From the NCBI GenBank assembly GCA_020442095.1, contig JAGRKY010000376.1:1-6236 (forward strand): a stretch of DNA of 6,236 nucleotides, read 5' to 3'. The notes under the pieces were generated by a model that saw nothing but the letters and a program-made list of their open reading frames with translations, was not told where the DNA came from and searched no databases. The position numbers and the translations under genes were made by a program. The stretch comes from Bauldia sp. GTDB lineage: Bacteria > Pseudomonadota > Alphaproteobacteria > Rhizobiales > Kaistiaceae. This document shows, one piece after another, positions 1 to 5,044 of this stretch (the stretch's first letter is position 1; each line of letters opens with the position of its first letter).

Positions 1-594
1 CCGCGGCGGATATCCGAGCTCGTTCAAGAACTTGCGGCGATCGACCATGTTCGGGTGGTGCGCTTCCATACCCGCGTCCCGGTGGTCGCACCGGAGCGGA
101 TTTCGGAGGCGCTGATCGCGTCTTTGACCGCCCCGGGCATCACGACCTGGGTCGCGATCCACGCCAACCACCCGCGTGAGTTTACCCCCGCCGCCTGCGC
201 CGCCCTTGCCCGCCTCGCCGACGCCGGGATCCCCCTCGTCAGCCAATCGGTTCTGCTCGCCGGCGTCAACGACGATGCGGAAACCCTCGCCATCCTGATG
301 CGCCGCTTCGTCGAGAACCGGGTGAAGCCCTATTACCTCCACCACGGCGACCTCGCCCCCGGAACCGGCCATTTCCGCACCACCCTCGCCGAGGGCCAGG
401 CGCTGGTCGGGGCGCTTCGCGGTCACGTTTCCGGCCTTTGCCAGCCGACTTATGTGCTTGATATCCCGGGCGGATATGGCAAGACCCCGGTCGGCCCGTG
501 CCTGGTCGAAACCGACGGCGGGACGACGATGGTCACGGACTATCAGGGTTGCCGTCACCCCTATCCGGAACCACCCGACCCCGCCAGATCCTGA
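1..594 (+). CDS. Lysine 2,3-aminomutase / EpmB-type radical SAM protein, C-terminal part (5' truncated by window edge)
   Basis: The frame is open from base 1, so the start and the radical-SAM CxxxCxxC cluster lie outside the window; 197 codons and a TGA remain. The family uses a [4Fe-4S] cluster, S-adenosylmethionine and PLP to move an amino group between C2 and C3 of lysine. The substrate is free lysine in KamA, or the lysine used to modify elongation factor P in EpmB. Numbered from the first codon in the window, Asp117 (HHGDL) and Asp154 (YVLDIPGG) match the two aspartates that hold substrate lysine in the clostridial enzyme. Lys161 (GGYGK), seven residues after Asp154, matches its PLP lysine. 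HANHPRE (54-60) and VLLAGVNDD (84-92) are typical of the family. The tail after the PLP lysine is only 36 residues, shorter than in clostridial KamA, so an EpmB-like role is preferred by inference. No efp gene follows; the next gene converges from the other strand. Confidence 0.9.
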   Translation, partial: PRRISELVQELAAIDHVRVVRFHTRVPVVAPERISEALIASLTAPGITTWVAIHANHPREFTPAACAALARLADAGIPLVSQSVLLAGVNDDAETLAILMRRFVENRVKPYYLHHGDLAPGTGHFRTTLAEGQALVGALRGHVSGLCQPTYVLDIPGGYGKTPVGPCLVETDGGTTMVTDYQGCRHPYPEPPDPARS

Positions 595-865
595 GGCCGG
601 CGAGGCCCGTCGGCACCGGGCGCGGAGCCGACTGCCGGCGCCGCGTCGCTGGCTGCCGCGCAGGGCGAAAACCTCGGCCAGATGGCGGCAACGACACCGA
701 TCTTCGGTGTCGACGCAGCACTATCCCTCACACCGCCGTGCGAAATCCCCGCGGGTTGACGGAACAGAACGATCGGGGCCGGACGCGGCATTTGCATCTT
801 CCGAGGTTTCGCGCGTCGCCGCCGGTCGGACCGGGTGCGTGACGACACGCTGTTTGCTCGCCGCG
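595..865. other. Intergenic region between convergent genes
   Basis: About 270 bases lie between the stop of the aminomutase (plus strand) and the stop of the HicA-like gene (minus strand). Open frames cross it on both strands, but their translations are Arg/Pro/Ser-rich and match no family I recognise, so they look like GC-driven shadows. No HicB-like protein is encoded here, although this is where a HicB partner of the minus-strand HicA-like gene would be expected. The only clear structure is the hairpin at 692-712. Confidence 0.6.
692..712. terminator. Perfect 9-bp hairpin between convergent genes, possible bidirectional terminator
   Basis: CGACACCGA (692-700) is followed by the loop TCT and its exact reverse complement TCGGTGTCG (704-712). 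It lies between two convergent genes, where a shared terminator would be expected. No T-run follows on either strand, so it is not a classical intrinsic terminator. It could instead act as an RNA 3'-end stabiliser or a roadblock-type stop. Confidence 0.4.
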
Positions 866-1129
866 TCAGACCGGATAGTCGGCCGGATCGATGCCGCAAG
901 CCTCGAGAAACTTCCTGATCTGCTGCACTTCGTCGATCGGAAGGCTCTTCTGGGCATGGTGAACCGCGACGGTATGACCATTGAGCGACACGCCAATCCG
1001 GGCGCCGGAGCGATTGTCGATCTCCGCTCCGAGCTCGGTCAGGACATGCTCGACGTCCTTGAAATCGATATTGCCGCTGACCGGATGGGCGAAGAGGGCA
1101 TGCAGCACCTTGCGGTGGCGATGGTTCAT
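866..1129 (-). CDS. HicA-like small dsRBD-fold protein, orphan, catalytic His replaced
   Basis: An 87-residue protein with the layout of the HicA mRNA interferase family: an N-terminal helix (MNHRHRKVLHALF), a helix ending LTELGAE (31-36), a central beta hairpin, and a C-terminal helix (EVQQIRKFLEACGI, 67-80). HicA normally cleaves mRNA and is held inactive by HicB, encoded just downstream. When aligned from the LG pair (33-34), the canonical GSH motif with the catalytic histidine becomes Gly42-Ala43-Arg44, so classical RNase activity is doubtful. No HicB-like frame exists up to the convergent aminomutase gene. The ATG at 1127-1129 has AAGGA six bases upstream (1136-1140, minus strand), which supports this start. 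The SleB-type gene lies 128 bp upstream on the same strand, behind a likely terminator. Family membership is fairly sure; function is unknown. It could be a solitary RNA-binding relative rather than a toxin. Confidence 0.78.
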   Translation of the reverse strand: MNHRHRKVLHALFAHPVSGNIDFKDVEHVLTELGAEIDNRSGARIGVSLNGHTVAVHHAQKSLPIDEVQQIRKFLEACGIDPADYPV

Positions 1130-1234
1130 GGTCGTTCCTTCAATCGTTTGTCGAGGAGGGATAGTCGCAACTGCACTACCAGCGGGCCTTGAGCGACATC
1201 AAGCCTGGAAAGATGCTGAGTTGCAGAATATCGG

Positions 1235-1255
1235 GTCGGGGGACTGCCCCCGGAC
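1235..1255 (-). terminator. GC-rich hairpin just after the cell wall hydrolase stop
   Basis: On the minus strand the hydrolase stop TGA (1260-1258) is followed after two bases by GTCCGGGGG, loop CAGT, then CCCCCGAC. This gives an 8-bp stem with one bulged base. The following bases (CCGATATTCT) contain only scattered T, so the U-tract is weak. The position directly behind the stop suggests transcription termination or 3'-end protection, separating this gene from the HicA-like gene downstream. Confidence 0.45.
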
Positions 1256-1257
1256 GG

Positions 1258-2130
1258 TCAGCCCCGCGAGCTGCGGCGCTCGTAGAAGACGTGGCTGCCG
1301 ATGACGTCGACCCGCCGCATTTCGCCGGCCCAGACCGGGTGGACCGAGGTGGCGTGGTAATGGGTGGCCCCGCCGACCGCCGCGATCCGCACCTTGCCGC
1401 CGCTGAGGAGCACGCTGCGCGCAACATCGACGGCCCGCCGCCAGGCGGCCCGGTCGGCGACGCGTTCCGCCTTGCCGTCACAGGCGAAGGAGAACTGGCA
1501 GCGATTGAGCTTGTCCTGGTTCTGGTAGACGACGCCGCAGATCGTGTTCGGATAATAGGTGCTCTCGACACGATTGAGGATCACCTGCGCGACCGCGATC
1601 TGGCCCTCGCGGGATTCCCCGCGGGCCTCGAAATAGACCGCGTCGGCAAGACATTTCTGCTCGCGGAACGAGATCGCGGCGAGTTCCAGCGGACCGACCG
1701 ACAGGCCGCGCTCGAGAATCGGAAGAGCCTCTTCGGGATCGGACATCACCGCCCTGAAAGGGGCCATCTTGGCATCGATCGGGTCGGCGGCCGCGAAATT
1801 GACGACCGGTATCTCGTCGGAAGGCGCGAAAGCCAGGCGCTCACCCACCGTCGCCGGAATATTTTCCGGCTCCGATTCGTGACGGGCGACCATATCCTCT
1901 TCCGCGGACCAGCGGCGGTCGAAGACCTGAAGCGTCGAGAGGTCCCCGATATCGGCCTTGATGGCGCGCGTCACGGCGTGGCGGAAGCCCGACGCGACAT
2001 CCGTCGTATCGGGAAGCGCCCGCTCGGAATGAGCCCAGCGACTGGGTGAAACGGCAAACAGCCCGGAGGCGAAAAGCAGGCCTAGCAGGATTGCGGGGCG
2101 CCTCAAGCGCGCCGGCATTTGCTGCCCCAT
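1258..2130 (-). CDS. SleB/CwlJ-type cell wall hydrolase (Hydrolase_2 family), exported
   Basis: A 290-residue protein. Residues 7-33 form a basic stretch followed by a hydrophobic helix (ILLGLLFASGLFAV), consistent with an uncleaved anchor or signal peptide that places the rest in the periplasm. Residues 34-150 are a poorly conserved linker. The hydrolase domain fills about 155-285. It carries YFEARGE (166-172), whose Glu168 is the presumed catalytic acid of this lytic transglycosylase-like family, then GQIAVAQVILNRV (176-188), CQFSFACDG (211-219) and GATHYHATSVHPVWA (254-268). In spore formers the family opens cortex peptidoglycan. In non-sporulating alphaproteobacteria it is inferred to remodel the sacculus. 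The ATG at 2128-2130 has only a G-rich upstream stretch with no clear AGGAG; an in-frame stop lies seven codons further up, so a longer form is excluded. Met5 is a possible alternative start. Confidence 0.9.
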   Translation of the reverse strand: MGQQMPARLRRPAILLGLLFASGLFAVSPSRWAHSERALPDTTDVASGFRHAVTRAIKADIGDLSTLQVFDRRWSAEEDMVARHESEPENIPATVGERLAFAPSDEIPVVNFAAADPIDAKMAPFRAVMSDPEEALPILERGLSVGPLELAAISFREQKCLADAVYFEARGESREGQIAVAQVILNRVESTYYPNTICGVVYQNQDKLNRCQFSFACDGKAERVADRAAWRRAVDVARSVLLSGGKVRIAAVGGATHYHATSVHPVWAGEMRRVDVIGSHVFYERRSSRG

Positions 2131-2270
2131 GAACCCCCGACCCCCGAACTATTCACGAATGGCTAACGGACGTTACCGCGCCTTAAGACAGATTAAGATT
2201 AGGCAATGTGGCTATCCTGCGGCAAGTGCAAAATCGAGGGTGCGGGCGGCAAATTGTCCTGTCGGAAGGG
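2131..2270 (-). promoter_or_regulatory. Upstream region of the cell wall hydrolase with TTAAGA repeats
   Basis: This 140-bp gap separates the hydrolase start from the end of the SDR gene, both on the minus strand, and must hold the hydrolase promoter if it is transcribed on its own. Visible structure: TTAAGA at 2183-2188 and again at 2193-2198, exactly one helical turn apart, and a small palindrome TAACG-GA-CGTTA at 2164-2175. The TTAA pair is spaced by six bases. The alphaproteobacterial cell-cycle regulator CtrA prefers TTAA-N7-TTAA, so a CtrA site is only a weak possibility. No convincing -35/-10 pair was found, nor a strong terminator for the SDR gene. Confidence 0.3.
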
Positions 2271-3029
2271 TTAACCGCGTCCGACATAGGGCATGTTCGT
2301 CGCCATCACGGTCATGGTGAGGACGTTTGCGTCGAGCGGAAGGCCCGCCATGTAGACGATGGCATCGGCCACGGCGTTAACATTCATCCGCGGTTCCGCA
2401 GCGAGCGCGCCGTTGGCCTGGAGAACGCCGCCGCTCATCTTCTGGGTCATGTCGGTGGCCGCATTGCCGATGTCGATCTGACCGCAAGCGATATTGTAGG
2501 GCCGTCCCTCCAGGGCAACTGACTTGGTGATGCCGGTGACGCCATGCTTGGTCGCGTTATAGGCGATGGCGTGGGGCCGCGGCGTGTGCGCCGAGATCGA
2601 GCCGTTGTTGATGATCCGGCCGCCCTGCGGGTCCTGCTCCTTCATCATCCGGTAAGCTCCCTGCGCGCACAGGAAGACGCCCGTGAGATTGGCTGCAACG
2701 ACGGCCTGCCAGTCGCTGAAGGCGAGATCCTCAAGCGGGGTCGCGGCGACGTTGATCCCGGCATTGTTGAAGATCACGTCGAGACGCCCATAGGCTTCCT
2801 TCGCCCGGGCGAAGAGCGCATCGACCGACGCCGGGTCGCCGACATCCGCCGACACGGCGATGGCTTCGCCGCCGTTTCCGGTGATCTCCGCGGCGACCGC
2901 TTCGATCGGCTCCATGCGCCGGCCGGCGAGCACGCAGGCATAGCCTTCGCCGGCAAGCGCCAGAACCGTCGCCTTGCCGACTCCGCTACCGGCACCGGTG
3001 ACCATCGCGACCTTCTTCATTTCGGCCAT
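2271..3029 (-). CDS. Short-chain dehydrogenase/reductase (classical SDR, NADP(H)-type)
   Basis: A 252-residue protein, the usual length for a classical SDR oxidising an alcohol or reducing a ketone. Visible elements in order: the nucleotide-binding TGAGSGVG (11-18); GRR (36-38) after the second strand, which favours NADP(H); Asp62 (SADV) near the adenine ring; NNAG (88-91); Asn114 (AANLTG); Ser144; and Tyr157-x-x-x-Lys161 (YNATK). This completes the Asn-Ser-Tyr-Lys tetrad. The C-terminal substrate loop (190-215) is not diagnostic, so the substrate is unknown. The ATG at 3027-3029 is preceded by AAGGAGTT at 3038-3045 (minus strand), a near-perfect Shine-Dalgarno at normal distance. That supports this start over Met4. 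The gene lies 87 bp downstream of the amidase on the same strand and is likely co-transcribed; a link between the two activities is inference only. Confidence 0.93.
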   Translation of the reverse strand: MAEMKKVAMVTGAGSGVGKATVLALAGEGYACVLAGRRMEPIEAVAAEITGNGGEAIAVSADVGDPASVDALFARAKEAYGRLDVIFNNAGINVAATPLEDLAFSDWQAVVAANLTGVFLCAQGAYRMMKEQDPQGGRIINNGSISAHTPRPHAIAYNATKHGVTGITKSVALEGRPYNIACGQIDIGNAATDMTQKMSGGVLQANGALAAEPRMNVNAVADAIVYMAGLPLDANVLTMTVMATNMPYVGRG

Positions 3030-3037
3030 TTTTCTTC

Positions 3038-3045
3038 AACTCCTT
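3038..3045 (-). promoter_or_regulatory. Strong ribosome binding site of the SDR gene
   Basis: AAGGAGTT on the minus strand ends eight bases before the ATG at 3029. It decides for the first Met over the in-frame Met at codon 4, which would lie 17 bases from the site. Confidence 0.7.
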
Positions 3046-3116
3046 GATTCTTCAAGTTTTTACAGGTGTTTTTCCTTCGTGCGCCGCAGGGATCCCGGCG
3101 CGGCACGTATCTTCGT

Positions 3117-4574
3117 CTAACTCGCGCAGATTGGCGGCAGCCGATCGATCCATGGCTGCGCCGCCTCGAGCTGGACGGCGACCCGGATGAGCGTCGCCTC
3201 GTCGGTCGGGCGACCAACGAGCTGGACGCCCACAGGCAGGCCGTCCGCCGTCCAGTGCATCGGCACCGACATCGCCGGCTGCCCGGAGATGTTGAAGAGA
3301 TAGAGGTAGACCGCATCGGTCCACTTGGCGTTATAGGCGTCGATGTCGGGCTCCGACATGTCCCAGAAGCCGAAGGGCCGCGGCGGATGGGTGAGCGTCG
3401 GCGCGAGGAAGACGTCATAGGCGGCAAGGTCGCCGGCGATCGCACGCGAATGGAGCCGCTGCTGCTCGACATCGTTGGAATGCTCGACGCCGCTCAATGA
3501 ACGGCCGCGCTCGATGATGGCGTACATGGTCGGCGATGTTTCGTCCGGCGTCACCGTGTGGCCGATGAACTGGGCCACGCCATCGAAGACCATCGCCGTC
3601 TGGACTGCGGTGATGCGGTTATAGGTCCGCCAGGCGGCATCGGCGTCGATCGTCATGTCATGTTCCTCGACGTCATGGCCGAGGCTTTCGAGGAGGCGCG
3701 CGGTGTTGCGGACCGCGGTCGCGATCTCCCCATGGACGGGGCGGCCATGCGGATCGGCGGTGGTGAAGCCAATGCGGAGACGCCCGGGCTCCTGGCCGAC
3801 CTCCTCCAGCCACGGACGTTCCGGCGACGGCGTGTTGTAGGGGTCCCCGGGAAGCTCGCCGGAGGTGACGTCGAGAAAGGCGGCGGTATCGCGGACTGTC
3901 CGCGAGACGCAGAGGAAATGGGCGGCGCCGTAGAAGAAATCGGCCTGCATCGGGGCAAGCGTCGAGCGGCCACGCGACGGCTTCAGCCCGACAAGCCCGC
4001 ACTGCGAGGCGGGACCGCGGATCGAGCCGGCGGCGTCGCTCGCCTCGGCTATCGGCAGGATGCGGGCGGCAACGGCGGCGGCCGAGCCGCCACTGGAGCC
4101 GCCGGGGGAGATCCCTTCCGCCCAGGGATTGTTGGTGCGGCCATACATCTCCGGCTCGGTGGTCAGCGCCCAGCCGAATTCCGGCGCGTTGGTGCTGCCG
4201 ACCAGGATGACGCCCGCACGCTTGAGGCGGGCGCTGATCTCCGAATCGACCGGGGCGACGAAATCCTTGAAATAGCGACAGCTGTTGGTCTGGGGCACGC
4301 CCTCCCACATCGTCGCCAGTTCCTTGATCATATAGGGGACGCCCTGGAACGGACCGTCCGGCACGCCTTCGGCCGCCCGACGCCTGGCATCGTCGAAGTT
4401 CTTGTAGATCACGGCGTTGAGAAGCGGATTGACCGCCTCGATCCGCCGGATGGCCTCGTCGACCAGTTCAAGCGGCGTCACCTCGCCGGACTTGACGAGC
4501 GCGGCAAGCCCGAGCGCGTCGTAGGAGCCGTAGTCTTCCAAGGATAGTCCTCCCCCGAACCGCTCCTCCGGCAT
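3117..4574 (-). CDS. Amidase signature family hydrolase, NylA-like (6-aminohexanoate cyclic-dimer hydrolase-type)
   Basis: A 485-residue Ser-cisSer-Lys amidohydrolase with the complete catalytic set. Lys84 (MIKEL) is the base, Ser160 in the Gly/Ser loop GGSSGGS (158-164) is the cis-serine, and Ser184 (DAAGSIRGPAS) is the nucleophile. The 24-residue gap between the serines matches characterised members. SDAAGS, and QCGLVGLKPSRGR just after it, resemble NylA, which opens the cyclic dimer of 6-aminohexanoate, more than GatA, whose motif is usually DTGGS. The true substrate could be any small or cyclic amide. There is no signal peptide, so the enzyme is cytoplasmic. Start choice: the ATG at 4574 has only a distant G-run, whereas a TTG at codon 12 (4539-4541) follows GGGGGAGGA by six bases and would give a 474-residue form starting just before the conserved DYGSYDALGLA region. 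Both are plausible; the longer form is given here. It probably heads an operon with the SDR gene downstream. Confidence 0.92.
   Translation of the reverse strand: MPEERFGGGLSLEDYGSYDALGLAALVKSGEVTPLELVDEAIRRIEAVNPLLNAVIYKNFDDARRRAAEGVPDGPFQGVPYMIKELATMWEGVPQTNSCRYFKDFVAPVDSEISARLKRAGVILVGSTNAPEFGWALTTEPEMYGRTNNPWAEGISPGGSSGGSAAAVAARILPIAEASDAAGSIRGPASQCGLVGLKPSRGRSTLAPMQADFFYGAAHFLCVSRTVRDTAAFLDVTSGELPGDPYNTPSPERPWLEEVGQEPGRLRIGFTTADPHGRPVHGEIATAVRNTARLLESLGHDVEEHDMTIDADAAWRTYNRITAVQTAMVFDGVAQFIGHTVTPDETSPTMYAIIERGRSLSGVEHSNDVEQQRLHSRAIAGDLAAYDVFLAPTLTHPPRPFGFWDMSEPDIDAYNAKWTDAVYLYLFNISGQPAMSVPMHWTADGLPVGVQLVGRPTDEATLIRVAVQLEAAQPWIDRLPPICAS
4548..4556 (-). promoter_or_regulatory. Internal strong Shine-Dalgarno pointing to a TTG start of the amidase
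   Basis: GGGGGAGGA on the minus strand is followed by six bases (CTATCC) and a TTG codon at 4539-4541, in frame with the amidase. The match and spacing are far better than those of the upstream ATG at 4574, whose nearest purine run (AAGGGGGG, 4587-4594) is 12 bases away. This suggests translation from the TTG. The purine run also encodes Gly-Gly-Gly in the longer form, so chance is possible. Confidence 0.5.
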
Positions 4575-4740
4575 GCCAGCACGCCGCCCCCCTTGTCACG
4601 ACGGCCGTGCGGTCTCCGACGTCGTGGGCGGACACCCTATCGCCGCCAACGCGGCGGTCCAAGTCCGTTCCAGTCTATCGGCCGGCAGTCCGTCAGGTAG
4701 CCCGGCGGGGCAGCGCCCGGACACCGGCTTGCAGGCCCCA
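4575..4740. other. GC-rich half of the divergent intergenic region
   Basis: This stretch lies between the amidase start (minus strand) and the AT-rich operator block of the XRE gene. It holds the candidate amidase promoter (4634-4662). A short frame on the minus strand overlaps the amidase start but shows no family resemblance. No RNA gene was seen. Confidence 0.5.
4634..4662 (-). promoter_or_regulatory. Candidate sigma-70 promoter of the amidase-SDR operon with inverted repeat in the spacer
   Basis: Read on the minus strand, TTGGAC (4662-4657) is separated by exactly 17 bases from TAGGGT (4639-4634). These are moderate -35 and -10 matches about 60 bases upstream of the amidase. The spacer contains CGCCGC-GTTG-GCGGCG (4656-4641), a perfect 6-bp inverted repeat that could be an operator. 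The region is GC-rich, so a chance match is possible. Confidence 0.3.
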
Positions 4741-4800
4741 AATTTCGTGTGATATGCATGGATAATCATATCTGATCATAATAACTGATGTCTGATACAT
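4741..4800 (+). promoter_or_regulatory. AT-rich promoter/operator block upstream of the XRE gene
   Basis: This 60-bp AT-rich island stands out in GC-rich surroundings. It holds an inverted repeat GATATG (4751-4756) / CATATC (4767-4772), three copies of CTGAT (starting at 4772, 4785 and 4792), and a direct repeat TCTGAT at 4771 and 4791, exactly 20 bp or two helical turns apart. ATGT...ACAT flanks 4788-4800. GATAAT (4761-4766) and CATAAT (4777-4782) are -10-like hexamers, but neither has a good -35 partner. The block abuts the XRE start codon, as expected for an autoregulated operator. It also lies between divergent genes, so it could affect the amidase. Confidence 0.45.
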
Positions 4801-5044
4801 GATAACTGCCGCTCAGCTTCGGGCTGCCCGGGCGCTCGCCGGTCTCGACCAGCGCCAGATCGCCGAGCTCGCCGGCCTGTCGGTACCGACGATCCAGCGG
4901 ATGGAAGCCAGCGACGGCGTGATCCGGGGCAATGTCGATTCGCTGATGAAGCTGATTTCCGCGCTTGATGCCGCCGGTATCGAACTGATCGCAGTTGGCG
5001 CGGCAAGCGCGGATGGCGGACGGGGAGTGCGCCTCAAGGCATGA
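4799..5044 (+). CDS. Small XRE-family helix-turn-helix transcriptional regulator
   Basis: An 81-residue single-domain DNA-binding protein of the Cro/CI (XRE, HTH_3) type. Helix 1 covers about 3-14; the helix-turn-helix is QRQIAELA (18-25), turn GLS, and recognition helix VPTIQRME (29-36). The helix SLMKLISALDAAGIEL (48-63) and the ending GVRLKA (76-81) are typical of the short alphaproteobacterial regulators of this class. There is no sensor domain, so it probably acts as an autorepressor or an antitoxin-like repressor. The ATG at 4799-4801 has no recognisable Shine-Dalgarno, and the bases just upstream are operator-like repeats, so a leaderless or very short leader transcript is possible. 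The stop TGA overlaps the ATG of the HyfB-like gene by four bases (ATGA, 5041-5044), which implies translational coupling and a shared transcript. The family is sure; the target genes are inferred from position. Confidence 0.9.
   Translation: MITAAQLRAARALAGLDQRQIAELAGLSVPTIQRMEASDGVIRGNVDSLMKLISALDAAGIELIAVGAASADGGRGVRLKA

Noticed and set aside
561..899. Possible HicB partner on the minus strand just downstream of the HicA-like gene
   Set aside because: The frame overlaps both neighbouring genes, is Arg/Ala/Pro-rich and shows neither the HicB partial RNase H fold nor a DNA-binding domain.
452..1192. 246-codon plus-strand frame spanning the aminomutase end, the intergenic gap and the HicA-like gene
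   Set aside because: It overlaps two supported genes in other frames and its translation looks non-biological (Arg/Pro-rich start).
1189..2049. 286-codon plus-strand open frame opposite the cell wall hydrolase
   Set aside because: The minus-strand gene has clear family motifs; the antisense product is low-complexity in Asp/Arg/Gly and matches nothing recognisable.
3079..3107. Imperfect hairpin CGTGC-GCCG...CGGC-GCG-GCACG after the amidase stop as a terminator
   Set aside because: The stem has a three-base bulge and is followed by an A-rich, not T-rich, stretch on the minus strand, so read-through into the SDR gene is more likely.
3558..4547. 329-codon plus-strand open frame opposite the amidase
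   Set aside because: It lies fully antisense to a gene with a complete catalytic triad. Its translation is rich in Arg, Gly and Asp with no recognisable motif, as is usual for antisense frames in GC-rich DNA.
4668..4760. TTGCAG (4729-4734) with TATGCA (4753-4758) as a promoter for the XRE gene
   Set aside because: The spacing of 18 is acceptable but the -10 match is poor. Better -10-like hexamers nearby lack -35 partners, so no single promoter can be assigned.
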